Shown: positions 47,438-56,508, counted from the stretch's first letter. The stretch is 64,000 nt of DNA from Nocardia xishanensis NBRC 101358 (GCF_001613365.1 NZ_BDCF01000023.1:47509-111508); one strand, 5' to 3'. The notes: a model not told the origin generated them from the sequence alone. Made by a program: numbers and translations.

Positions 47438-47744
47438 GCGTCCTCCTTCTCGCAGAACATTTCCATCCCGTCGCGGTTGTCGACGGTAGTGCCCGGGTCC
47501 ATCGTCCTCGTCGAGCTGTTCCGATGTGGGCCACGACATCCCGATCGTGCACGCGTCTCCGGCGTGCTGTCGTCACAGTGACAGATCCTCGAGCTGGCGT
47601 GAGGTTGGGCGAGGCGGGCACCGCAATCGCCTCGGCGTGAGTGCGGAAGTGCCGGAACCGGATTCAGCTGGACTCTGCTGTTTCCCGAGGCAAGCAGGCA
47701 CTCGGCTCAGCGGCGGGTCTCGCGTCGCGCGCTGTACGCGGTGG
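47438..47744. other. Intergenic stretch
   Basis: About 300 bp between two minus-strand genes. It holds a weak inverted repeat, CGAGGCG (47610-47616) with CGCCTCG (47628-47634), and no gene I can support. Confidence 0.4.
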
Positions 47745-48236
47745 TCAGCTGGGTGCGGACGCTCGTGGTTCGGTGCGGCCGTCCCGGATCGCTTGTGCTA
47801 CCTCCTCCACCGCCGTGCGCACCATCGCGCCGTACGCGTCGTTTCCGAGCGTGTGCAGGCAGGCGCGGGCGGCGTCGATCTGACGCTCGGCGGCCTCGAA
47901 CGAGCCGAGGCGGCGGTAGTTGTCGGCGAGGTTGAGGTGTAGCGACGGGTAGAAGCCGCGCACGTTCAGGTCCGCGTGGTGGCGGCGGACGCGTTCGTCG
48001 GTGAGGCTGTCGGCGGCGTCGAGTGCGCGGACGTCCCAGGTGAGGGCCTGTGCGGCGTCGTCGTGCAGGTCGGCGAGGTAGTGCGCGAGGGTGCAGCGGT
48101 GCAGTGGATCGCCCTGCGGGCCGAGTTCGGTCCACAGGTCGGTCAGCAGTGTGCGGGCCGTGTCGCGGTCGCCCGCGCGCCCGAGTCCGACCGCGTGGGT
48201 GATGGCGTCCATGGTGGTATCGGTTCGATCGGTCAT
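47745..48236 (-). CDS. Helical-repeat (TPR-like) protein coupled to MerR/sliding-clamp gene
   Basis: A 163-residue all-helical protein with TPR-like pairs, e.g. ALDAADSLTDERVRRHHADL and LHLNLADNYRRLGSFEAAERQIDAARACL. Its ATG at 48236 overlaps the stop of the MerR/clamp gene by 4 bp (ATGA), so the two proteins are made together and may interact. I do not know a function; proteins of this type occur beside MerR-type regulators in several actinobacteria. Confidence 0.75.
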   Translation of the reverse strand: MTDRTDTTMDAITHAVGLGRAGDRDTARTLLTDLWTELGPQGDPLHRCTLAHYLADLHDDAAQALTWDVRALDAADSLTDERVRRHHADLNVRGFYPSLHLNLADNYRRLGSFEAAERQIDAARACLHTLGNDAYGAMVRTAVEEVAQAIRDGRTEPRASAPS

Positions 48237-49297
48237 CGGCCGTCCTTCGTGTTCGGAACGAATGTGGGCATGACGAGGGTGGTGAGATCGCCGTCGATCG
48301 CCGAACGGACGACGACGGGTTGATCGGGGGCGGCGAGATCGAACATGAGCTCCGGCCCGATCGCGCTCGTGACCGCGGGGCGCAAGACCGTCGATCGGAA
48401 CGCGAGATCCATTGGGGCGCCGGTGATCACGGCGGGCAGACGGGTGGCGGTGACCGCTCCGGAGACCGCGAGACCCGACCCGTCGACGGCGCAGACCACG
48501 CTGTCGTCGGCGGCCGTCTCCAGCAGCTCGAGCAACGCTGCGCGGGCAACCAGTACCCGGGTGCGCACCGCGGGCAGTCCGTCGAGCACCGCGCGGTAGT
48601 CCGGGAAGGGTTCCTCGATTCCAGCGCAGTCGTGCTCGGTGTCGCCGGAGGTGAGCGCGACGCCGGATCCGCGCGGCGCGAGCACGACCTCTTCGATCGA
48701 GTCCAGCCACGGACGCAGCGAGGCCAGCGTCGCGGCCGCGACCACGGCCGACCACTCACCGCCGTCCCGCAGCGGCGCGACAGTGCGGGTCGACAGCCGG
48801 TACCGGTCGGTGGCGGTCAACGTCAGCGCGCTCGAATCCGCCTCGACCAGGATGCCGGTGAGCACCGGAGCCGAGTCGTCGACAGCCGCGGCCAGGCCGA
48901 CTTGCGCTATGGCGCGCGCCAATTCGGCCGCGGGCACCGCCGTGCCGTGCACCGCGCCGAGAGCCCGCTTGACCTGCGCCGCGACTCGCGCGGCCTCATT
49001 CGCACGGCGCTCCAGCTCGGCGACGTGCGCGTCCAGCAACCGTTCGGCGCGGTCCGGATCGGCCGCGAGCACCTCGGTGATGGCCTCCAATGACAGGTCG
49101 ATGCCGCGCAGCCGGCGGATCAGCACCGCCCGCTCGCACTGCGAGCGCGTGTAATACCGGTATCCGGTCGCCGCGTCGATCTCGGCGGGCGCGAGCAGCC
49201 CGCAGTCGGCGTAGAACCGCAGCGCGCTCGCGGTCAGGCCGCTGGCCCGCGCCAGCGCCCCGATGGTGATCAACTCCTCGACCCTGGAACTCCGCAC
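48233..49297 (-). CDS. MerR regulator fused to a DnaN-like sliding-clamp fold
   Basis: A 354-residue protein from GTG 49297 (TTG codons at 49318 and 49270 are alternatives). The N-terminal 100 residues are a MerR winged helix (LITIGALARASGLTASALRF, YRYYTRSQCERAVLIRRLR) with a dimer helix. From about 125 to the end the sequence follows domains 2 and 3 of the DNA polymerase III beta clamp: APVLTGILVEADS, LTLTATDRYRLSTR, EEPFPDYRAVLDG, and the end ..VVVRSAIDGDLTTLVMPTF. The clamp's first domain is absent. Its C-terminal part is a fold known for protein and DNA contacts and for binding ligands, so the fusion may be a regulator whose sensor domain is a clamp relative. It forms an operon with the helical-repeat gene. 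Confidence 0.85.
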   Translation of the reverse strand: MRSSRVEELITIGALARASGLTASALRFYADCGLLAPAEIDAATGYRYYTRSQCERAVLIRRLRGIDLSLEAITEVLAADPDRAERLLDAHVAELERRANEAARVAAQVKRALGAVHGTAVPAAELARAIAQVGLAAAVDDSAPVLTGILVEADSSALTLTATDRYRLSTRTVAPLRDGGEWSAVVAAATLASLRPWLDSIEEVVLAPRGSGVALTSGDTEHDCAGIEEPFPDYRAVLDGLPAVRTRVLVARAALLELLETAADDSVVCAVDGSGLAVSGAVTATRLPAVITGAPMDLAFRSTVLRPAVTSAIGPELMFDLAAPDQPVVVRSAIDGDLTTLVMPTFVPNTKDGR

Positions 49298-49371
49298 CGG
49301 GCAATCATGGAGTCTCAACCAACATGAAGGTCAACCCAGGCCGGGGACGGCTCCCGGCGCGCCGAGCACCG

Positions 49372-50718
49372 TCAGGAGACCTCTGGCACCCAATTTCCGT
49401 GGAAGCCGGACGGAATTCGAACCGGCAGGTGCACTTCCGCGATAGGCGGGTTGTCCATATCGGCGGCGTCGAGGATGGCCAGATAGCTGGTGCCGCGTGC
49501 GCGGTCGTGGACGAAGGTCATCAGATATCCGTCGTCACCGCCCGAAGAGCCGTGGCGCGGGACGAAAACCGCTTCGCCGCAAGTGTGTCCGGCGGGCAGC
49601 CGATGTACTCGGCGCGAAACTTCCGCGCTGAAGTCGTATTTGTAGACTTCCGAGCGGTTCGGCTCGGCCTCCAGCGAGAAGCTGGTGACATACCCGAAGC
49701 GGTTGTGCCGCCCGACCTCGGCGTCCGCGACCCGAGGATACTCGATCGCCGCGTCGTCGAGCGCCTGCTCGGTAGCGGCGCCCGTCCGCAGATCCAGCCG
49801 CCAGCGGTGCAGTCGCGGTAGTCCGCCACCGATGTCGTCGGCACCACCTCGCCACAGCGTAGGCACCCGGCAGCCGGTGACCGTGATGGCGCCGGCGGCC
49901 TCGAACGCGTTCATGGTGTGCCACACGTAGCAGGGTTCGACGTCGAACCAGCGCACGCGTCCGCCTTGCCGGGGCATGACGCCGAAACGAGCGCCGTGCC
50001 GGTCGTCCCATCGCCAAGGCATGCCCGTGCCGGCCGGATCGAAGACCACGGGAAGGTCCATGAAGATCGCGTAGGTCTCGGTGATGGCGAAGTCGTGCAT
50101 CATCGTCGCGCGCGGAACGGGCACCACCTGGGCGTGGAGCAGCTCGCCGGTCGCCGCGGCCCGGTAGTACGTCAAGTACGGCGGGCGCAGCTGGACGCCG
50201 AAGAACAACAGCTCCCCGGTCCTCGGGCAGATCTTGGGATGGGCGGTCATGGGAGTACGCAGCGCGTCCGCGAAAGTGAACGGTCCGACGGTCTCCAATT
50301 CCGGGCTGATCTCATAGGGAAAGCCGCCCTCCTCGAGCGCGAGCAGCCGTCCCGCGTGCGCGACCACGTGGGTGTTGGCAGCGGTGACGCGGTAGTCCAG
50401 CTTCCCGGTGTCGCCGTCGAGGGTCAGCGAGAGCCTGGACTGCCCGGGATGCGCGAACAAGGGGGTTCGCACGTACCGGTTGCGATACCAGCGAGCCTGT
50501 CCGTCCCGCAGCGCCACGGCGTGGATCATGCCGTCGCCGGCGAAGTAGTGCGGCGACCAACCCGTGCGCGGATTGGGGCCGTTGCGCAGATACGCCCCGT
50601 TCAAATCTTCGGGAACGGTCCCGATCACCGTGGCCGGTCGCACTGTCACTTCGTCGGTGATCGGCGCATTGTTTCCCGAAAGGTGCAAAGGCAGATCGGT
50701 GTTGGGCGCGGTCGTCAT
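49372..50718 (-). CDS. Carotenoid oxygenase (retinal pigment epithelial membrane protein family)
   Basis: A 448-residue carotenoid-cleavage dioxygenase, a seven-bladed propeller with a non-heme iron held by four histidines. Family motifs are YLRNGPNPRTGWSPHYFAGDGM, the metal-region TAHPKICPRTGELLFFG and MHDFAITETYAIF, CYVWHTMNAFE, and the end IPSGFHGNW. The four His are visible in AHPK, MHDF, WHTMN and GFHG. Starting ATG 50718 has a GGAGAG ribosome site. It may cleave carotenoids, lignostilbenes or related polyenes; substrate undetermined. Confidence 0.93.
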   Translation of the reverse strand: MTTAPNTDLPLHLSGNNAPITDEVTVRPATVIGTVPEDLNGAYLRNGPNPRTGWSPHYFAGDGMIHAVALRDGQARWYRNRYVRTPLFAHPGQSRLSLTLDGDTGKLDYRVTAANTHVVAHAGRLLALEEGGFPYEISPELETVGPFTFADALRTPMTAHPKICPRTGELLFFGVQLRPPYLTYYRAAATGELLHAQVVPVPRATMMHDFAITETYAIFMDLPVVFDPAGTGMPWRWDDRHGARFGVMPRQGGRVRWFDVEPCYVWHTMNAFEAAGAITVTGCRVPTLWRGGADDIGGGLPRLHRWRLDLRTGAATEQALDDAAIEYPRVADAEVGRHNRFGYVTSFSLEAEPNRSEVYKYDFSAEVSRRVHRLPAGHTCGEAVFVPRHGSSGGDDGYLMTFVHDRARGTSYLAILDAADMDNPPIAEVHLPVRIPSGFHGNWVPEVS

Positions 50719-50856
50719 GAGCTGCTCTCCTGTTCTCAGTAGGCGGCCCAAGCTTGCGGCGACGATCCGCGAAGAAACAGTCTTGTTCTTGCCGCAGCCC
50801 TCAGCCGGTCGAAGAACCCGCAGCGCAACAACGATGAAATTGACACCGCGCCGATC

Positions 50857-51906
50857 TCATGCCCGGTGCACCGGACCGTGCGGCTCGGCGCAGTGCAGAT
50901 CGGCGCGCGGCGCATCCGGATCGGACACGTGGTCCACCTGCAATGTCGTGTGCTCCAGTCCGAACTCCGCCAGCAGCACCCGCTCGACCCCCAGCCGGAC
51001 GGCGTGGCAGTCGGCTCGGTCGTCGACCAGGATGTGCGCCGACAGCGAGGGCTCGCCCGAGGTGATCACCCAGACGTGCAGATCGTGCACCTCGCATACA
51101 TGCGGGACTGTGACGATGCGCGCGCCGATGGCGTCGGGATCGAGGTGTGCCGGCGCGGCCTCCAGGAAGATCCGCCCCGATTCGCGGACCAGCGCCCAGC
51201 CCGCCTTCAGCATCAGCGCGGCGACCACGAGCGCCGCTATGGCGTCGGCGCGGGGATAACCGGCCAGCCACACCACCGCGCCCGCGATGGCCGTGCCGAT
51301 GAAGGCGTACATGTCGTTGAGGATGTGCTGGAAGGCGCCTTCGACATTGAGGCTGGTGCGGTTGGCGCGGCTGATGCACCACGCGGCGGCGATGTTGACG
51401 ACTATGCCGACCAGCGCGGTGACGAAGACCAGCGGACCTGCCACGTCCGGCGGGTGGATCAGCCGGTTCACGCCCTCGTAGACGAACCACGCCGCGAGCA
51501 GCAGCAGGGTGATGCCGTTGGCCTGCGCCGACAGGATCTCCGCGCGCTTGTAGCCGTAGGTGTACCGGCCACGCGCGGGTCGCTTGGACAGCCGGATGGC
51601 GATGAGCGCGAGGACGATCGACGCGGCGTCGGTGAGCATGTGCGCGGCGTCGGTGATCAGCGCCAGCGACTGCGCGAGCAGGCCGACCACCACCTCGGCC
51701 GCCATGAACGCCACGATCAGTGCGAGCGCGATGCTCAGCCAGCGCGGGTCCGAGTCCGCGGACACGCCGTGATCGTGGTGGTGCCCGTCGCCGTGCTCGT
51801 GGCTGTGATCATGGGAATGCCGCAGCTCGTCGGCGCGGTCGTGTTCCCGCGCCGCGCTGTTCGCCGGTCGCGCCGGTTGCCGCGGCGACACGCATTGATC
51901 TCCCAT
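50857..51906 (-). CDS. Cation diffusion facilitator (CzcD-like metal exporter)
   Basis: A 349-residue CDF protein with six spans that exports Zn2+/Co2+/Cd2+ using the proton gradient. The metal site pairs are present: ALITDAAHMLTDAASIV (HxxxD) in TM2 and NIAAAWCISRANRTSLNVEG with HILND in TM5. The N terminus (about 30-46) is a His/Asp/Gly-rich metal sponge, and the C-terminal domain contains VHDLHVWVITSGEPSLSAHI. A perfect 22-bp palindrome lies 55 bp upstream, suggesting metalloregulator control; no regulator gene is adjacent. Confidence 0.93.
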   Translation of the reverse strand: MGDQCVSPRQPARPANSAAREHDRADELRHSHDHSHEHGDGHHHDHGVSADSDPRWLSIALALIVAFMAAEVVVGLLAQSLALITDAAHMLTDAASIVLALIAIRLSKRPARGRYTYGYKRAEILSAQANGITLLLLAAWFVYEGVNRLIHPPDVAGPLVFVTALVGIVVNIAAAWCISRANRTSLNVEGAFQHILNDMYAFIGTAIAGAVVWLAGYPRADAIAALVVAALMLKAGWALVRESGRIFLEAAPAHLDPDAIGARIVTVPHVCEVHDLHVWVITSGEPSLSAHILVDDRADCHAVRLGVERVLLAEFGLEHTTLQVDHVSDPDAPRADLHCAEPHGPVHRA

Positions 51907-51960
51907 GAGCGAACGTCCCTTCCCTGTCGGATGGCTGCCGCGCCACAGCCTAGCCTATCT

Positions 51961-51982
51961 TGCAGACATGCGCATGTCTGCA
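51961..51982. promoter_or_regulatory. Perfect 22-bp palindrome upstream of the CDF exporter
   Basis: TGCAGACATGC followed immediately by its exact reverse complement GCATGTCTGCA, the inner core resembling ATGCGCAT-type sites of ArsR/SmtB metalloregulators. It lies between the CDF exporter and the methyltransferase gene, about 55 bp before the exporter start. Confidence 0.7.
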
Positions 51983-52187
51983 TTTATTTCGAGGTGTAAG
52001 AGGGTCGAAGGGCGGGTATCCGCATCCGGCGCACCGCGGTGCGCAACTGTGATCTTGTGCGGTGCACTGTCGTTCGTACCTGCGGTTACGATGCGGACGG
52101 CGCCTGGCGGGTGATCGGCGAGACCATCCGTTCGGCGCGAGCCTCCCGGTCGCGGAAGACCGGCTCGTGGACACAAAGGGGTATGCG

Positions 52188-52997
52188 ATGGACAGGCCGG
52201 CGTGGGCGCCCGAGGGCGTGGATATGCAGCAGGCGAGCCCGGCACGGATGTACGACGCGTTGCTGGGCGGCTCGCACAATTTCGAGGTCGACCGCAAGGC
52301 CGCCGACTTGGGCAAACAGCTGGTGCCCGATCTGCCGCTGGTCGCGCTGAGCAACCGCGCGTTCCTGCGCAGGGCGGTGCGCTATCTGGTGAACGCCGGG
52401 GTCCGCCAGTTCCTCGACATCGGCTCCGGCATCCCGACGGCGGGCAACGTGCACGAGGTGGCGCAGCGGTTGGACCCGGAGATCCGGGTGCTCTACGTCG
52501 ACATCGATCCGGTCGCCGTCGCGCACTCGAAGGCGATCCTGCGCGACAACGACCGCGCCGCGGCGATCGAAGCGGACCTGCGCAAGCCCGAGGAACTGCT
52601 CGCCAAGGTCCGCGCGACCGGGTCGATCGATTTCGATCGACCCGTCGGTCTGCTGCTCGTCGCGGTGTTGCACCTGCTTTCCGACGAGGACGCGCCCGGC
52701 GAGAAGGTCGCCGCGCTGCGCGAAGCCGTGCCGAGCGGTTCCTATCTCGCGATCTCCCACCTGACCTCGGAGCTGCGGCCGGAAGACGCCGCGCAGCTCG
52801 GTGCGAACGCGGCGCAGCAGAGCAAGGTCGGAATTCACTTCCGTTCCGCCGCGGCCATCGCGGCTATGTTCGACGGATGGGATCTGGTGGAGCCGGGTGT
52901 CGTGGAACTACCCGCCTGGCGACCGGAATCCGAGCGCGATCTACACGAGGCGCCCGGCCGCTCGCTCGGCCTGGCCGGGCTCGGTCGCAAGGGCTGA
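52188..52997 (+). CDS. SAM-dependent methyltransferase (Methyltransf_19 family)
   Basis: A 269-residue protein of the actinobacterial SAM-methyltransferase family that is common in large paralogous sets. Recognisable features are SPARMYDALLGGSHNFEVDR, the SAM-binding strand QFLDIGSGIPTAGNVHEVA, VLYVDIDPVAVAHS and a Leu-rich LLLVAVLHLLSDED. The substrate is unknown. AAAGGGG precedes the ATG at 52188. The diguanylate cyclase gene follows in the same direction after 48 bp. Confidence 0.9.
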   Translation: MDRPAWAPEGVDMQQASPARMYDALLGGSHNFEVDRKAADLGKQLVPDLPLVALSNRAFLRRAVRYLVNAGVRQFLDIGSGIPTAGNVHEVAQRLDPEIRVLYVDIDPVAVAHSKAILRDNDRAAAIEADLRKPEELLAKVRATGSIDFDRPVGLLLVAVLHLLSDEDAPGEKVAALREAVPSGSYLAISHLTSELRPEDAAQLGANAAQQSKVGIHFRSAAAIAAMFDGWDLVEPGVVELPAWRPESERDLHEAPGRSLGLAGLGRKG

Positions 52998-53045
52998 GGC
53001 CGGAATCGTCGAGGGCGCCGGTCGGACGGGCAGGAGGTCGCGGTA

Positions 53046-54329
53046 GTGGGTCTGCGTGAGCTGGCGTTGCGGTGGGCGGACGCGCTGGACGGCGTCGTCG
53101 CCCCCACGCTCACGCGAACCGAGACCGAGGCGATGCTCGCCGATCTGTCCGAGCTGCTCGTCGCCGCCATTCGCGGCGACGGAGACCTGCGCGACGCCCA
53201 CGACGCGGCCGTTGTGCTGGTGGCCGCGAACTATCGCGACCCGCTGATGGTCAGCCGTTCGATCGCGGTGATCTGCCACGACATGGTCGCGGAGGTCTGC
53301 CCGCCGGGCAGCGCGGAATACGAACGCGTGCGCGATCGCGCGGTGGCCGTGGCGGCCGAGTTCGCCGCGGGTTGCACCGGCGCGTTGCGTGCGGCCGCGC
53401 TGGCCGAACAGGAGACGACGCTCGGCGCGGCGCTGGCCACGGCGCGGGATGCCGAGGCGCGACGCCAGCTCTCGGAGGCCAGGTTCGAGGCCGTGTTCGC
53501 GGGCGCGTCGGTCGGGATCGGCACCGTGGACGTCACCGGGCGGGTGCTCGCGGTGAACGCCGCCTTCGCCGAGATGCTCGGACTGCCGCAGGAACAGATG
53601 CCGGGGCGCATGGTCGCCGAACTGCTCGGACCCGCCAACATCGGGCACGCCTACGGACGGTTCAGGAGCATGCTGGCCGGGGAGACGGATCGATTTCGCC
53701 TGGAGACCACGCACGTGCGCCCGGACGGCGGCCTGGCCCATATCGACCTGTCGATGTCGGCGGTGCGCGACGCGGATGGGCGGATTCAGTTCCTGATCGG
53801 CGTGGCCGTCGACGTCACCGAGCGCAAGCAGCTGGCCGACCGGCTCTGGCACGACGCCCACCACGACAACCTGACCGGGCTGCCCAACAGGCTGCTCTTC
53901 TTCGATCGGCTCGCGAGCGCTGTGCCGCCGATCGGCCTGTGCTACCTGGATCTGGACGGCTTCAAGACGGTCAACGACGAGTGGGGACACACCGTCGGCG
54001 ACCGGGTGCTGCACGAGGTGGCCCAGCGCCTGCGCGCCGCAGCCGAATCGCTCGGCGGCTTGGCCGCCCGCGTCGGCGGTGACGAGTTCATCGTCCTGGT
54101 CGAGCGCTGCGCGGGGGAGCCGCAGCTCACCTCGGTCGCCGACGAACTGCGCGGCGCACTGGCGACGCCGTTGCGGGTGGCCGGTCATCCGGTGTACGTC
54201 GGTGCCAGCGTCGGCACCGTGTACGTGGTGGACCGGCCGAGCGCGATCGACGCGCTCATGCACGCGGTGGACACCGCCATGTACCGCGACAAGACGGGTC
54301 GTTCGCCGCGCGGCCCCCGGACGGCCTGA
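53046..54329 (+). CDS. PAS-GGDEF diguanylate cyclase
   Basis: A 427-residue cyclase with a helical N-terminal region, a PAS domain (about 145-260; FEAVFAGASVGIGTVDVTGR and LIGVAVDVTERKQLADRLWH) and a C-terminal GGDEF domain. The catalytic motif VGGDEFIVL is intact near residue 344, with HDNLTGLPNRLLFFDRL and CYLDLDGFKTVNDEWGH upstream, so it should make cyclic di-GMP. No EAL domain is present, and I do not see an RxxD inhibitory site just before GGDEF. In actinobacteria such enzymes control development. Convergent with the small zinc-ribbon gene. Confidence 0.92.
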   Translation: MGLRELALRWADALDGVVAPTLTRTETEAMLADLSELLVAAIRGDGDLRDAHDAAVVLVAANYRDPLMVSRSIAVICHDMVAEVCPPGSAEYERVRDRAVAVAAEFAAGCTGALRAAALAEQETTLGAALATARDAEARRQLSEARFEAVFAGASVGIGTVDVTGRVLAVNAAFAEMLGLPQEQMPGRMVAELLGPANIGHAYGRFRSMLAGETDRFRLETTHVRPDGGLAHIDLSMSAVRDADGRIQFLIGVAVDVTERKQLADRLWHDAHHDNLTGLPNRLLFFDRLASAVPPIGLCYLDLDGFKTVNDEWGHTVGDRVLHEVAQRLRAAAESLGGLAARVGGDEFIVLVERCAGEPQLTSVADELRGALATPLRVAGHPVYVGASVGTVYVVDRPSAIDALMHAVDTAMYRDKTGRSPRGPRTA

Positions 54330-54333
54330 GGTC

Positions 54334-54507
54334 TCAGGCGATATCGGCGACGGGTTCCGCCAGCGAGCTGTCGCCGGCCGCGGCGATCACCGCCCCGTCC
54401 TCGCTGACCAGCCAGCGCCCGCACACGCAACGCAGATAGCGGATCGCGCCGTGCGCGGAAACGACCGTGGGGGAGGACCAGGAGCAGGAAGGGCAGATGG
54501 CGGACAT
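54334..54507 (-). CDS. Small zinc-ribbon-like protein
   Basis: A 57-residue protein with two Cys pairs (ICPSCSW and RCVCGRWL) spaced like a zinc ribbon and an acidic tail. The start is the ATG at 54507. It is divergent from the CGNR gene, which starts 26 bp away. Function unknown. Confidence 0.65.
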   Translation of the reverse strand: MSAICPSCSWSSPTVVSAHGAIRYLRCVCGRWLVSEDGAVIAAAGDSSLAEPVADIA

Positions 54508-54532
54508 GTGCTCAGCCTGATGTAATGGCTTT

Positions 54533-55033
54533 GTGCATTTCAACCCTTACGGCGGCACGGCCGCCGAGCTGGCCGCACGACTGGTGAACGCCGACCAGGA
54601 CGCGAATCTGCTCGACGTGCTCGACGCGGTGGGATACAAGCCGTTGGGGTCGCTCGACGCACGGCAGACCGCCGAATTGCGCCGCTGGATCGCGCGGCTC
54701 GCCGACGTCTTCGACGATCCTTCGGTGCCGCGGCTCAACGCTCTGCTGGCGGAAACGACCAGCCGCCCTTACATTTCGACGCACGACGGCCGCGCGCCGC
54801 ATCTGCACTACGCCGACGAGGAGGCGCCGACCGACGAGCGGGTGAAGGCCTACACCGCCGCCGGGCTCGCGGCACTGTACTGCGAAGACCCGAACCGCAT
54901 CGGGCGCTGCGCGCGACCGGGGTGCGCGCAGGTGTTCGTGGACACCTCGCGCAACGGCCGGCGGCGCTTCTGCACGACGCGGTGCTCGAATCGAGTGCAT
55001 GTCGCCGACCACCGGACGCGGCGCTCGGCCTGA
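54533..55033 (+). CDS. CGNR zinc-finger protein
   Basis: A 166-residue protein with the N-terminal ABATE-type domain (MHFNPYGGTAAELAARLVNA) and the C-terminal CGNR zinc finger RCARPGCAQVFVDTSRNGRR followed by FCTTRCSNRVHVADHR. The four cysteines and the SRNGRRRFC motif are intact. CGNR proteins are presumed transcription regulators. Starts at a GTG at 54533. Confidence 0.88.
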   Translation: MHFNPYGGTAAELAARLVNADQDANLLDVLDAVGYKPLGSLDARQTAELRRWIARLADVFDDPSVPRLNALLAETTSRPYISTHDGRAPHLHYADEEAPTDERVKAYTAAGLAALYCEDPNRIGRCARPGCAQVFVDTSRNGRRRFCTTRCSNRVHVADHRTRRSA

Positions 55034-55069
55034 GCCGGCCGAATCACGCGGTCCGGTGCGTCGTCGAGC

Positions 55070-55555
55070 TCAGTTGGTGCCGATGGGTCCGTGCAGCTGG
55101 AACTGCGGATGCTCCTCGGCGCGCATCCAGCGCCCGTAGGTCGCCTGGCCCGTATCGTCGTCGCGCTGGATCGGGCTGACCCAGGTGCGGCGCGGAATCT
55201 GGCCGCCGCTGCGCGGGCCGTGCGCGACAAGCGGTACCTGCCTGGCCACGAGGTAGTAGTCCTCGTCGGAGCGGGTCTCGGGCAGATATTCACACAGTTG
55301 CTCGGCGGCGTCGCCGAGATCGGCGCCCGCGACCACACCGTGGCGCGGACTGGGGCCGTCGGCTTCGACGACGACGGCGGAGACCGTCCACATGCGATTG
55401 CCCGGCAACCGGGCGGCGGGCCCGTCCGGGTCGGCGGCGGTGCGATGACGCGGTTCGGTGGTGTCTGCCGCCTCGGCCGCGTACGCGCTCTCGATCATCC
55501 TGCACCTCCGGGTGGGCCGCGGGTCGGCGGGACCGAAGGGGCTGTGATCGATCAT
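55070..55555 (-). CDS. Conserved hypothetical protein with two good starts
   Basis: A protein of 161 residues from ATG 55555 or 142 from ATG 55498. Both starts have strong ribosome sites (GGGAGG and GGAGGTG), which is unusual. The C-terminal part includes DYYLVARQVPLVAHGPRSGG and WMRAEEHPQFQLHGPIG. I do not recognise the family. Confidence 0.65.
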   Translation of the reverse strand: MIDHSPFGPADPRPTRRCRMIESAYAAEAADTTEPRHRTAADPDGPAARLPGNRMWTVSAVVVEADGPSPRHGVVAGADLGDAAEQLCEYLPETRSDEDYYLVARQVPLVAHGPRSGGQIPRRTWVSPIQRDDDTGQATYGRWMRAEEHPQFQLHGPIGTN

Positions 55556-55851
55556 CTTGCCTCCCAACGTAATCAGAAGAGAACAGCCGGTCATAGGTCG
55601 GGACATCTTGTGTCCGAGGTCAATTCGGCAATTGAGAGGAGAACTGACCTACAAAACAGTGTATAGCCCCCGAGCGGACATCGTGGCCGAACGGTCCGGT
55701 CCACCTGGTGAAACGCATTACCTCGCACGATGATTCAACTGCCGAGCGGCTTTCCGGTGTTACCTCCGGCCCGGAAGCGCCGAATTGGCAAATCGCGGGC
55801 AATTGGCGCGGATGACCGAATGTGTTCGGTTCGCTGCGCGTTCGTGCGCGT
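55556..55851. other. Intergenic region with small inverted repeats
   Basis: AT-richer than its surroundings. GGACA/TGTCC flank TCTTG around 55600-55615, and AGGTCA and TGACCT lie about 22 bp apart near 55616-55650. These may be promoter elements of the gene on the left. No gene supported. Confidence 0.4.
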
Positions 55852-56508
55852 TCATGCGGTGCCGTTGAGCCGCCCGGCCACCGCGGGAAGCCGATCGATC
55901 ATCGCGATAGTGAAATCCGCGAGCAGATCGATCAGGCCGTCTCGGTCGACGTCCAATCCGCCGTCCAGCCAGACGAGCACCAGTTCGGCGGCTCCGCCGG
56001 TGATGAGCTGGGAGGTTGCCGCGACCGCCGCGTCATGGCCCTCGGGTAGGTCGAGCACGATGCGGGTTTGCTCGATGATCGTCGCGGCGACGGTGCGCAT
56101 GCCCGCGAAGCGTGTGCGCATCAGCGCCTCGTTGCCGTAAGCCTGCGCGAAGACGAGCTTGGCCCGGCGCGGGTCGTCGGTGAGTTCGGTGATCAGGGCG
56201 GCCACCCCGGCGCGGATGCGCTGCGCGGGCGTGCCCTCGGTCTCGGCGATGGCCGCGCGGGCTTTGTCGAGCGCGGAACGCTGCACGGCGAGCAGCAGTT
56301 CGGCGGCCAGCGCACCCAGATCGGGGAACGCCTCGTAGAAGAACCGCGGCCCGACTTTGGCCTGTTCGCAGACCCCGCGCACGGTCAATGCCGCGAGCCC
56401 CTGGGTGCCGACTATGGCCAGCCCCGCGTCGAGCAGGCGCCTGCGCCGATCCTCGCGGCGCTCGGCGCTGGACACCCCGCGGTAGGTGCCGGTGAATGCT
56501 CGGGTCAC
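55852..56508 (-). CDS. TetR-family regulator
   Basis: A 218-residue TetR regulator from GTG 56508. HTH region: RRRRLLDAGLAIVGTQGLAA, LTVRGVCEQAKVGPRFFYEAFPD. The ligand domain follows. It is divergent from the P450-ferredoxin pair with a palindrome between them, so it very probably represses that operon. Confidence 0.92.
   Translation of the reverse strand: MTRAFTGTYRGVSSAERREDRRRRLLDAGLAIVGTQGLAALTVRGVCEQAKVGPRFFYEAFPDLGALAAELLLAVQRSALDKARAAIAETEGTPAQRIRAGVAALITELTDDPRRAKLVFAQAYGNEALMRTRFAGMRTVAATIIEQTRIVLDLPEGHDAAVAATSQLITGGAAELVLVWLDGGLDVDRDGLIDLLADFTIAMIDRLPAVAGRLNGTA

Noticed and set aside
47610..47634. CGAGGCG/CGCCTCG inverted repeat
   Set aside because: Short, GC-only and with an 11-base loop; expected by chance in DNA of this composition.
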